This document shows positions 6,448 through 13,717 of a stretch of 16,443 bases of DNA, piece after piece. The notes beneath the pieces were generated by a model. That model worked only from the letters and a program-made list of their open reading frames with translations, made no database searches and was not told the origin of the DNA. The DNA is taken from assembly GCA_023146365.1 (NCBI GenBank), contig JAGLCE010000012.1, positions 1-16,443 on the forward strand, written 5' to 3'. Both the position numbers and the translations under genes were made by a program. The DNA is from Endozoicomonadaceae bacterium. Lineage in GTDB: Bacteria > Pseudomonadota > Gammaproteobacteria > Pseudomonadales > Endozoicomonadaceae. Within the stretch, counting starts at the first letter, position 1; each line of letters starts with the position of its first letter.

Positions 6448-7914
6448 ATGAAATACCGAGATCTCCGCGATTTTATCGCTCAGCTAGAAAAACACGGCGA
6501 GCTAAAGCGCATTACTGCCGAAATCGATCCCAATCTGGAAATGACTGAAATTAGCGATCGAACACTCCGCCGCAAAGGACCTGCGTTACTGTTTGAAAAC
6601 CCCAAGGGTTATGATATTCCGGTGCTGGCAAACCTGTTCGGGACGCCTCGCCGAGTGGCTATGGGAATGGGACAGGATAACGTGGAAGCGTTGCGGGACA
6701 TCGGTAAACTGCTGGCCTATCTCAAGGAGCCTGAGCCGCCTAAAGGATTTCGGGATGCCTTGGCCAAGATTCCTATTTTTCGGCAAGTCCTGCACATGGG
6801 ACCGAAAGTGGTTCGATCTGCGCCCTGTCAGGAGGTCGTGCTACGAGGCGATGCCGTCGATCTAGAGGCACTACCGATTCAGACCTGCTGGCCTGGCGAT
6901 ATCGCACCTTTAGTGACCTGGCCACTGGTCATTACCAAGGGTCCGCTGAAAGAGCGCATGAATCTTGGAATTTATCGTCAGCAGCGACTGGGACGTCATC
7001 AATTAATCATGCGCTGGCTATCCCACAGAGGGGGGGCGCTGGATTATCGAGACTGGCAGGAAAAATGCCCAGGGGAGCGTTTTCCTGTGACAGTGGCGCT
7101 CGGGGCTGATCCGGCCACTATTCTTGCTGCTGTGACACCAGTACCGGATTCGCTATCTGAGTACGCCTTCGCCGGCCTGCTGCGCGGTTCGAAAACCGAG
7201 CTAGTGAAATGCCTTACCAATGATCTACAGGCACCCGCCAGTGCAGAAATCGTACTGGAAGGTTATCTTGAGCCTGGCATGGAGACGGAAGAAGGCCCTT
7301 ATGGCGATCATACCGGCTATTACAATGAAGTGGGGCGCTTCCCGATTTTCACCGTAGAATGTATGACTCATCGTCGGAATCCCATCTATCACAGCACGTA
7401 TACCGGTCGCCCACCCGATGAGCCGGCCATTCTGGGAATGGCTTTGAATGAGGTTTTTGTACCCATACTACAGAAGCAGTTTCCGGAAATTGTAGATTTC
7501 TATCTGCCGCCAGAAGGGTGCTCCTATCGATTGGCAGTAGTGACTATCCGTAAGGAGTATCCTGGTCATGCCAAGCGAGTCATGCTGGGCGTCTGGTCAT
7601 TTCTGCGACAGTTTATGTATACGAAATTCGTGATTGTAACGGATGATGATATCAATGCCAGAGACTGGAAAGACGTGATCTGGGCAATGACGACTCGTAT
7701 GGATCCAAAGCGTGACTCTCTCTTTATCGAGAATACACCCATCGATTACCTAGACTTTGCCTCGCCAGTTCCCGGCCTCGGTTCAAAGGTCGGTTTTGAT
7801 GCCACGAATAAGTGGCAAGGAGAGACATCTCGTCAGTGGGGACAAGCCATTCGCATGAGTGATGAGATTAAAGCACGAGTGGATGAAATATGGGATAACC
7901 TCCAGATCTGTTGA
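6448..7914 (+). CDS. ubiD: 3-octaprenyl-4-hydroxybenzoate decarboxylase UbiD
   Basis: UbiD removes the carboxyl group of 3-polyprenyl-4-hydroxybenzoate in ubiquinone synthesis, using a prenylated FMN cofactor made by UbiX and a divalent metal. The 488-residue length is near E. coli UbiD (497). Recognisable family segments are MKYRDLRDFIAQLE at the start, the cofactor/metal-binding MNLGIYR (171-177), RGGALDYRDW, and the ETEEGPYGDHTGYYNE active-site block (279-294) with its conserved Glu and Asp residues. Others are TGRPPDEPA, LPPEGCSYR and KFVIVTDDDIN, and the C-terminal GSKVGFDATNKW is also typical. The ATG has no clear Shine-Dalgarno, but its position fits the family N terminus. The gene lies downstream of rho, separated by a terminator and a microsatellite, so it needs its own promoter, which I could not identify. 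Confidence 0.97.
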   Translation: MKYRDLRDFIAQLEKHGELKRITAEIDPNLEMTEISDRTLRRKGPALLFENPKGYDIPVLANLFGTPRRVAMGMGQDNVEALRDIGKLLAYLKEPEPPKGFRDALAKIPIFRQVLHMGPKVVRSAPCQEVVLRGDAVDLEALPIQTCWPGDIAPLVTWPLVITKGPLKERMNLGIYRQQRLGRHQLIMRWLSHRGGALDYRDWQEKCPGERFPVTVALGADPATILAAVTPVPDSLSEYAFAGLLRGSKTELVKCLTNDLQAPASAEIVLEGYLEPGMETEEGPYGDHTGYYNEVGRFPIFTVECMTHRRNPIYHSTYTGRPPDEPAILGMALNEVFVPILQKQFPEIVDFYLPPEGCSYRLAVVTIRKEYPGHAKRVMLGVWSFLRQFMYTKFVIVTDDDINARDWKDVIWAMTTRMDPKRDSLFIENTPIDYLDFASPVPGLGSKVGFDATNKWQGETSRQWGQAIRMSDEIKARVDEIWDNLQIC

Positions 7915-8164
7915 CAAATGCCAGATTGAACGCTGACATAAAAAGGTCATGAGTGATAACGATTGATAACGCTCTCTACCGATAAATTGTCCGATCACAT
8001 GACTTACAATTTTTCTACGAATCATGAAAAATAGATGATATTTTGCATCAAACGTTCCATTGCGTTCTTTAGTGAAATCAACCGACTCAGACAGATTCTC
8101 TCATTGATATTCAGCGTAACCGGCTTTATCATCAGCCCGAAGCAGTCATAAATCAGGGGGCGAC

Positions 8165-8905
8165 GTGCCTGATCAGAGAACACAGAGCTTTCACGTAAAA
8201 CACTTGAGCAAGATATCAGAGGATATCTATCAGGTGCACTTGGTTACGGAAGACAGTAAACCGTTATCGTTTGCAGCAGGTCAATATCTACAGCTATTAC
8301 TGCCGGACGGTGATCCTTGCTCTTATTCCATCGCCTCTGCACCGAGTCGTAATCGCAATGATCTTGAATTGCATGTGCAGTGTTATCCAGGCCATAAACG
8401 AGTTCAGCAGGTGATTGATCATCTCTCATCTGGTGTCAGCATCTACGCAACGCTTCCCCATGGTAACTGCCATCTGGGCGAGTGTCCTGATACACCGCTA
8501 GTGTTAATAGCTGCCGGTACCGGCTTTGCACAAATGAAAAGCATGGTGGAATTTACGAGACAGCAGAAACATAATCATCCGGTCTCTCTTTACTGGGGCG
8601 TACAACATTCAGAGGGGTTTTATCTGCCACACCTGCCAGTGCAGTGGAGCCGTGAGTGGGGCGTACAATATTACCCCGTTGTGAGTGAAGCTGATACACA
8701 AGATGACTGGACGGGCCGACACGCTCATCTGTATCGAGCGGTGATTGACAACCTCAACCCGCTTGATGACGCACACTTATATCTCAGTGGTTCGCCAGAT
8801 ATGGTGTATACCATGCTGGATGGACTAATAGTCGCTGGGGTGAATGAAAACCAGATACACTCGGATGTATTTGATTATGCGCCAAGAGAGCCTTCATCTG
8901 ACTAA
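8165..8905 (+). CDS. fre: NAD(P)H-flavin reductase, Fre-like
   Basis: This 246-residue protein of the ferredoxin-NADP reductase family lacks an iron-sulfur domain, as in E. coli Fre (233 residues), which passes electrons from NAD(P)H to free flavins. The flavin-binding barrel contains FAAGQYLQLLLP and SYSIASAP (53-60). The NAD-binding half contains LIAAGTGFAQMKS (114-126), LYWGVQHSEGFY, and the typical end YLSGSPDMVYTM...DVFDYAP. In place of the usual R-x-Y/F-S before the barrel loop it reads C52-S-Y-S, so the conserved arginine is missing. The start is GTG, supported by AGGGGG (8155-8160) four to five bases upstream. The ubiD-fre pair is also found in enterobacteria. The 250 bases in between hold only a bulged inverted repeat (7946-7951 with 7998-8003). 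Confidence 0.9.
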   Translation: MPDQRTQSFHVKHLSKISEDIYQVHLVTEDSKPLSFAAGQYLQLLLPDGDPCSYSIASAPSRNRNDLELHVQCYPGHKRVQQVIDHLSSGVSIYATLPHGNCHLGECPDTPLVLIAAGTGFAQMKSMVEFTRQQKHNHPVSLYWGVQHSEGFYLPHLPVQWSREWGVQYYPVVSEADTQDDWTGRHAHLYRAVIDNLNPLDDAHLYLSGSPDMVYTMLDGLIVAGVNENQIHSDVFDYAPREPSSD

Positions 8906-8948
8906 CCCAATCAACGGAAGATAGAAAGAAGCGACTCACAGCAACACC

Positions 8949-10163
8949 TCAGCACTGATCGGCTACCGTCATACTCAAACCCTGACGAAAAAACTCTGTG
9001 CTCTTCTTATGCTCCCCAATATGAGCCAAAAGCTGGCCGAGTTCATTGTAGGTATCGGCCTGCTTGCGCAGCATCAGGCTGGTTTCGAAATATTCCCGTG
9101 CTTTACCCCAGAGCTGCTTGCGGATACACAAACGCCCCAGAGCCAAGAGCAGTTCGGCATCGCTGGGGCGTTCATCAAGGAGTTTTTCTGCACTCAGCAA
9201 CTGGCGACCACTGTCCTCACCTTGTATCTGGCCATAAAGGCGAATGATTCGCTCGCTGTAAAGATCAGATAAGTGTCGACGCATAATGGTTTCAGCCTCT
9301 TTTTCTGCGCCTAGACGTCTCATACAATGGACGAAGCCGTAAAACAGACAGTCCTCTTTTTTCTGACTCTTATTCAAGTTATGCCAGATGACTTCGGCAG
9401 GACGAATGCGATCAGCCCTATCGGTATGGCATTTTCCTTGCTGATAAGCCTGCTCGAACAGTGCGGTGTAAACCTGTTGGTTCAGGGAGTCAAGCTCATC
9501 GCTGCTGACCACATTGAGTTTGCGCAGGGTAGGCAATAACTTTGATAACGCCTGCCAATCGTGCAGACGCAAATAGACCCGCTTCAGCAATTTGTTAACG
9601 TAAGAGTGTTTTGGGAAACGTTTGCGCAAGCGTTTCAGCGTTGCCAGAGCCTGTTCAAGCCGCCCCCGAGCGAGCAGCAGTTCCGCTTGGGTGATGCCGA
9701 TTGCGATATCGGCACCAGGAGAGGAAGCGTCGGCCTTACGCAGATAGTCAGAGCAGGCCTCATAATCACCATTTTCATGGGCAGCACGAGCTGCAGCGAG
9801 GTAGTTCAAAAGAGGCGCCTGGCCGAACTCAGCCGCACGAGATAACAATTTTTGAGCAGTTTGCCAATGGCCATTGGCAAACTGAATCAGCCCCTTGGCC
9901 GATTGACGTTGTGCACGTCGACGTTTGCTTTTCTGTGTCAATGGATAAGCCAAGCTAATCTTGCCACCCAGCAACCCCCCCCCCAATTTCAGCACATAGT
10001 AACCGGTGATCACCAGCATCACCTCGAGCAGGAAGAGCCAGAGCGTACTTTCCTGAGAAAACCGACCATAGGCAATCAAAACATAACCACTGTCATGAAC
10101 CATCAGGTGCGCAATACCAAAGCAACCCGCAATCACTAGCAGGAGCAAGATCGTCGCTTTCAT
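8949..10163 (-). CDS. hemY: HemY, TPR-containing inner-membrane protein of the hem operon
   Basis: 404 residues, close to E. coli HemY (398). Two hydrophobic helices (about 3-24 and 40-62) anchor the N terminus in the inner membrane. After a basic stretch (KSKRRRAQRQ) the rest is a helical array of tetratricopeptide-like repeats, for example FANGHWQTAQKLLSRAAE, LLARGRLEQALATLKRL and YNELGQLLAHIGEHKKSTEFF near the end. This is the proteobacterial HemY linked to heme synthesis, not the protoporphyrinogen oxidase given the same name in Bacillus. Its biochemical role is not well defined. Its ATG overlaps the hemX stop by four bases (ATGA), which shows translational coupling. The gene is last in the operon and converges on fre. 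Confidence 0.95.
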   Translation of the reverse strand: MKATILLLLVIAGCFGIAHLMVHDSGYVLIAYGRFSQESTLWLFLLEVMLVITGYYVLKLGGGLLGGKISLAYPLTQKSKRRRAQRQSAKGLIQFANGHWQTAQKLLSRAAEFGQAPLLNYLAAARAAHENGDYEACSDYLRKADASSPGADIAIGITQAELLLARGRLEQALATLKRLRKRFPKHSYVNKLLKRVYLRLHDWQALSKLLPTLRKLNVVSSDELDSLNQQVYTALFEQAYQQGKCHTDRADRIRPAEVIWHNLNKSQKKEDCLFYGFVHCMRRLGAEKEAETIMRRHLSDLYSERIIRLYGQIQGEDSGRQLLSAEKLLDERPSDAELLLALGRLCIRKQLWGKAREYFETSLMLRKQADTYNELGQLLAHIGEHKKSTEFFRQGLSMTVADQC

Positions 10164-11338
10164 GGAACGACCTTACTGCTTTCTTGAGCAGTCAAATATT
10201 CATATTCCATGAAAGAGTCATCGACAACCGGTATTGTCGACGATCGATGTGCGACCAGCCTATCCAGACAACGTTTCAGCTTCACAACAGAGTGACTGAT
10301 ATCTGGCAAGGTTTGCAGTACGGGTACTTGCAGCAAGTCGTCAATCTGATCTTGAATCGCTGTTACTTCTTGTCCTACATGTAAAAACCAAATTTTCAGC
10401 CAAGACACAACATTGCGCAGGCTCTCTTGGTAGAGCCTTTTCTTGCCTTGCAACAACGCCAGTTGAGCCTGTTCGAGCATTAAGCGAAGGTTTTGTCGCA
10501 AATACATTTCTTCAGAAGGCGACAGCAGCGCAGTGACAACTTCACTGCGATCGGTACGAATACGAAACTGGCGAGTAAAAGCATCCCAAGTATCTACAAC
10601 CGTGGCTTGCAGATGTTCTTGCCATGTATTTGCGCGGGCTCTGGCGCCAAATAGTGGCTCTGAAGGAGCCGACTTGAATTCGTTCGGTGGCAGAAACGGC
10701 AGCTTGTCAATTCGTCCTATCAGGGCATTGATTGCTAGCCATGTGCCTTCAAGATCAAAATGCTCGATAGCCCTTAGTGCTGCAATTTCTGTAGACAGCA
10801 CATCACGTACTTGAAACAGACAAGACTCATCAAAGGTAATCAGAAGCTGATCGGCTTGGGAGAGTAAGATTCTTGCGCTCTTGATATCACGCATCATCAG
10901 CAACCGCTGATTGGCCATGCGAAGCAGATATTCCGCTTCAGCCAGCAACCAATCATTTCGGTCGCTATTCTGAATGCGCGTCAGCTTTCGATCCAGATTG
11001 CTGATCCTGCTAAGTAGTTCGTTATACTGCTTCCGTGTCTTGCTGAGCTGGGATTGCAGTCTCGAAACGCTTTGACGAGCTTCCTGAGAAGAGATCAGAG
11101 CTTGATCAACCGCTGCTATAAGCTGGTCATTGGTGGGCAGCTGTTGCCATATACGATAACCCTTCCAACCAAGCCCTCCCACACCTAACGTAGCGATAAG
11201 CCCCAGTAAGCAGCCAAACAGGCCAATTTTGCTGATTTTATTGCCATCGCGTTGCGTGGATTTAACCACTGCAGAGCTAGCAGTAGACACGTTTTTTTTA
11301 TCATTCTCGTCTATTTTGTTCTGTTCGCTCACGTGCAT
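10160..11338 (-). CDS. hemX: HemX, membrane-anchored protein of the hem operon
   Basis: 392 residues, the length of E. coli HemX (393). The polar N-terminal tail (1-35) should be cytoplasmic. One membrane helix follows at about 37-58 (LFGCLLGLIATLGVGGLGW), then a coiled coil (about 65-125, rich in Gln, Leu, Ser and Lys) and a conserved C-terminal domain with DWLLAEAEYLLRMANQRL, the signature of this family. HemX was formerly annotated as a uroporphyrinogen III methyltransferase, but it has no SAM-binding methyltransferase motifs, so that name is unsafe. It lies 25 bases after hemD and overlaps hemY by four bases. The only Shine-Dalgarno-like bases (TGGG) are weak. Confidence 0.95.
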   Translation of the reverse strand: MHVSEQNKIDENDKKNVSTASSAVVKSTQRDGNKISKIGLFGCLLGLIATLGVGGLGWKGYRIWQQLPTNDQLIAAVDQALISSQEARQSVSRLQSQLSKTRKQYNELLSRISNLDRKLTRIQNSDRNDWLLAEAEYLLRMANQRLLMMRDIKSARILLSQADQLLITFDESCLFQVRDVLSTEIAALRAIEHFDLEGTWLAINALIGRIDKLPFLPPNEFKSAPSEPLFGARARANTWQEHLQATVVDTWDAFTRQFRIRTDRSEVVTALLSPSEEMYLRQNLRLMLEQAQLALLQGKKRLYQESLRNVVSWLKIWFLHVGQEVTAIQDQIDDLLQVPVLQTLPDISHSVVKLKRCLDRLVAHRSSTIPVVDDSFMEYEYLTAQESSKVVP

Positions 11339-11363
11339 CGCCCAGTTGCCATTAAACGAATCG

Positions 11364-12143
11364 TCACACTATATCATTCAATTGAATCATTGTATTCAAA
11401 ATCGCTGCAGTCCCTGCGCCTCTGCTAACGGTAATAGAGCTGAAGCCGCTGGTGTTCGCGTCGTCTGCCACGCGCAGGCTAGGAACCAATAGCATCAGCT
11501 GCTGCAAATTATCAACATCAGGGCTCTGATTCAAAAGTGATTGAAGATGAATCACTATTTGACTGCTAGTAGCTACAATGACATTTATTCGGTTATCTAA
11601 CAGTTGTTGTGGCAAGTATCCCGCAGGATATTCAAGACTGTGTCTTTCATAGACAACCAGATCATCCACGTGCGCGCCACGTTCTGAGAAGGTTTTGTGG
11701 AGCTTCTCCCGACCGCTTATGCCTTTAATAATGAGGATGCGCTGTCCAGAGAGTCGCCTGAAATCAGGCAAGTCAGCCAAGGCTTCGCTATCGATTCCGT
11801 CTGCATGATAATACGCCACAATATCGTGTTGCTGCAGTGCGTTAGCGGTAGCTTCTCCGATCGCATACCAGTCAACCCCTACGGGACGTTGAGGCCACCA
11901 CGCATCAATAACTTTGACGCCATATTCAACGGCAGGAACGCTAATGAAGATGATTTTATGGTATTGATCAAGTGATTGAATGCTGTCACGGATGTTCTGG
12001 GTTTCGGGTAGCGGGAGAATCTCCAGTAACGGCACGATGATGGCAAAACCGCCTTTCTCCCTGATGGCATCGCTCAAGTGTTCCGCTTGTGGTCGTGGAC
12101 GGGTCACCAATACTCGCATAGCTTGAAGTGAGAGATCGATCAT
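11364..12143 (-). CDS. hemD: Uroporphyrinogen-III synthase
   Basis: HemD closes and rearranges hydroxymethylbilane into uroporphyrinogen III, the branch point to heme, siroheme and cobalamin. The frame is open further upstream (to 12194), but ATG at 12143 is chosen. It lies one base after the hemC stop, has GGTGA eight bases upstream, and gives 259 residues, close to the usual 240-260. A second ATG at 12119 is also possible. Family features are MRVLVTRPRPQAEHL near the N terminus, PLLEILP, the hinge-region motif FISVPAVEYG (usually 'TSxNAV'), WYAIGEATANAL, and the C-terminal SLRVADDANTSGF. The family is poorly conserved, so identification rests strongly on position between hemC and hemX. Confidence 0.93.
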   Translation of the reverse strand: MIDLSLQAMRVLVTRPRPQAEHLSDAIREKGGFAIIVPLLEILPLPETQNIRDSIQSLDQYHKIIFISVPAVEYGVKVIDAWWPQRPVGVDWYAIGEATANALQQHDIVAYYHADGIDSEALADLPDFRRLSGQRILIIKGISGREKLHKTFSERGAHVDDLVVYERHSLEYPAGYLPQQLLDNRINVIVATSSQIVIHLQSLLNQSPDVDNLQQLMLLVPSLRVADDANTSGFSSITVSRGAGTAAILNTMIQLNDIV

Positions 12144-12144
12144 T

Positions 12145-13077
12145 TCACTGATCACCGTCCTGATAAACGGCTTTAAGAATCTCCCCAGCACCAAGGCTCA
12201 GCAGGTTATCTGCTGCCTCGATACCCGCCTGCTCGCATTCAGACCGAGGACGGGTCACCGAGGTTCTGAGAATCTCACTGGCATCCGGCTTGCCAACCAG
12301 CCCTTCAAGCGTGACATAATTACCATCCAAAACCGCATAACCGGCAATAGGTACTTGGCAACCGCCTTCAAGATGACGATTCATAGCCCGCTCAGCCAGC
12401 ACACAGGTGGCGGTATCGGAATGGTGAAGCGGTTTAATGAGCGCCTTGATATCCTCATCAAAGGTACGGCATTCGATACCAACAGCACCTTGACCACCCG
12501 CCGGAAGGCTTAATGAAGCGGGCAAAAACTGCTTAATACAATCTTGCATCTCCAGTCGAATCAGGCCGGCGGCGGCCAAGATAATGGCATCGTATTCATT
12601 CTCATCCAGTTTTTGCAGGCGGGTGTTGACGTTGCCGCGGAGAAACCGGATGGTCAGATCCGGACGTTTTTTCAGCAACTGGCACTGTCGACGCAGGCTG
12701 GAAGTCCCAACGACCGCTCCTTCCGGTAGCTCATCCAACGTCTGAAATTGGTTGGATACGAAAGCGTCGCGTGGGTCTTCGCGCTCACAGATGACGATCA
12801 GTTCCAACCCGTCAGGCAGCTCCATGGGAAGATCTTTCATGGAGTGAACGGCGATATCTGCTTGACCACTCAGCAAAGCATTTTCTAGCTCTTTTACGAA
12901 CAGCCCTTTGCCACCAATCTTGGCCAATGGCGCATCCAGAATACGATCGCCCCTACTCGTCATGGTGACAAGTTCAATGTTCACATCAGGGTGAAGGGCT
13001 TCCAAGCGCACTTTGACATAATTGGCCTGCCACAGGGCGAGGGTGCTTTTACGGGTCGCTATACGAACTCTGTTCAC
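12145..13077 (-). CDS. hemC: Hydroxymethylbilane synthase (porphobilinogen deaminase)
   Basis: HemC joins four porphobilinogen molecules into hydroxymethylbilane on a covalently held dipyrromethane cofactor in the cytoplasm. The frame is open from a GTG at 13113, but the GTG at 13077 is chosen. It has AAGGCG seven bases upstream, starts at the usual place before RIATRKSTLALWQA, and gives 310 residues (E. coli 313). Motifs are GGKGLFVKELE, VHSMKDLP with catalytic Asp82, GTSSLRRQ, LRGNVNTRL, LPAGGQGAVGIE, and LEGGCQVP with the cofactor-binding Cys240. It is the first gene of the hemCDXY operon. Its promoter region is shared with the remnant of a divergent gene. Confidence 0.97.
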   Translation of the reverse strand: MNRVRIATRKSTLALWQANYVKVRLEALHPDVNIELVTMTSRGDRILDAPLAKIGGKGLFVKELENALLSGQADIAVHSMKDLPMELPDGLELIVICEREDPRDAFVSNQFQTLDELPEGAVVGTSSLRRQCQLLKKRPDLTIRFLRGNVNTRLQKLDENEYDAIILAAAGLIRLEMQDCIKQFLPASLSLPAGGQGAVGIECRTFDEDIKALIKPLHHSDTATCVLAERAMNRHLEGGCQVPIAGYAVLDGNYVTLEGLVGKPDASEILRTSVTRPRSECEQAGIEAADNLLSLGAGEILKAVYQDGDQ

Positions 13078-13088
13078 GACAAATCGCC

Positions 13089-13120
13089 TTGTCCATGATG
13101 TTATCGAACACACTATAATA
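13089..13120. promoter_or_regulatory. Overlapping divergent promoters for hemC and the broken gene
   Basis: On the plus strand a perfect TATAAT lies at 13114-13119 with TTGTCC (13089-13094) at a long 19-base spacing, pointing to the truncated gene at 13184. On the minus strand TATTAT (13120-13115) is a good -10 for hemC and would start RNA about 30 bases before the GTG. Its -35 position (TTCAGG) is weak. The two -10 boxes share bases, so the two promoters should exclude each other. Confidence 0.4.
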
Positions 13121-13183
13121 TGTCGGTTTCGTGATTTCCTGAAACCTTCAAACGTTTTTCATCCATTGACACAGAAGAGCCAT

Positions 13184-13330
13184 ATGACGCCGACTGATCA
13201 CCAACAGTTTCTCGACACCGCACAAACGTATCTCGTAAAGCAGGATTCAAGCAATAAGTGCAATCCGACTGCCCTGTGTAGACGTCTATCGGTGTCCACC
13301 CTCCTAAAACCTTTCTGGGCATGGTATTAA
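13184..13330 (+). pseudogene. Truncated divergent gene, only about 20 native codons left
   Basis: ATG at 13184 (weak AGAAG upstream, perfect TATAAT about 65 bases upstream) opens a frame reading MTPTDHQQFLDTAQTYLVKQ. At about 13243 the sequence enters the end of an IS30-type element, and the remaining 28 codons to the stop at 13328-13330 are the antisense of the transposase remnant. The native gene is therefore broken by insertion or by a rearrangement at the element end. I do not recognise its first 20 residues. Genes commonly found divergent from hemC in gammaproteobacteria are cyaA and, near algR, argH. The fragment matches neither N terminus that I recall. Confidence 0.6.
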
Positions 13331-13460
13331 GCAATACTCCCATTGTCCTCATGTCGGCTTCTGTCAGATGACCCAGTGGCATTTTATTAGGCCATATTTT
13401 TCGAATTATGCCATTGATATTTTCGTTGGCTCTCCGCTGATAACTGGTATAAGTCTGCAA
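13243..13460 (-). mobile_element. IS30-family transposase remnant with terminal repeat
   Basis: The minus strand encodes only the last part of an IS30-type DDE transposase: TSYQRRANENINGIIRK, which carries the catalytic Glu, and MPRKVLGGWTPIDVYTG. Upstream (beyond about 13458) the frame meets stops and homology ends. Near the 3' end a one-base frame change is apparent: the neighbouring frame reads S-R-I-A-L-I-A-stop (stop 13249-13247), the usual ending of this family, while the current frame runs on to 13113. The terminal repeat occupies about 13243-13265, and 16 of its bases recur at 349-364. The element is inactive. Confidence 0.75.
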
Positions 13461-13655
13461 TAATGAAACAGATCCAATTCAACTCATGAGAATATTCGTT
13501 CACTAGGTCTACTAGAAGAGATAGCGTTTGCTTGCTCTAATGACAACAGATTATATCGATTAATTTACATAGGGTCATTCTCGAAAGATTTTTATTAATT
13601 TTTGTTAAACCACTAGTCTATTTGTTTATTCTACTAACAATTTTCCAATTTAACA

Positions 13656-13683
13656 TTGAAATAAGAGTAGATGATCATATACA
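13656..13683 (+). promoter_or_regulatory. Promoter of the zinc-finger/SET gene
   Basis: TTGAAA (13656-13661) and TATACA (13678-13683) are spaced by 16 bases, a plausible sigma-70 promoter. Initiation near 13690 would leave a leader of about 28 bases that ends in AGGAA (13707-13711), six bases before the ATG at 13718. The surrounding 13461-13717 is very A+T-rich and holds no gene. Confidence 0.5.
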
Positions 13684-13717
13684 GTAGATACACTTGATAA
13701 ATTAATAGGAAACGTCA

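Noticed and set aside
6330..6548. Frame encoding a polyleucine leader overlapping ubiD
   Set aside because: It has no ATG or ribosome binding site and is the translation of a TTR microsatellite. It reads out of frame into ubiD.
7946..8003. Inverted repeat GTCATG...CATGAC after ubiD as a terminator
   Set aside because: The stem is bulged, the loop is about 46 bases and there is no adjacent T-run. Termination before fre is not supported.
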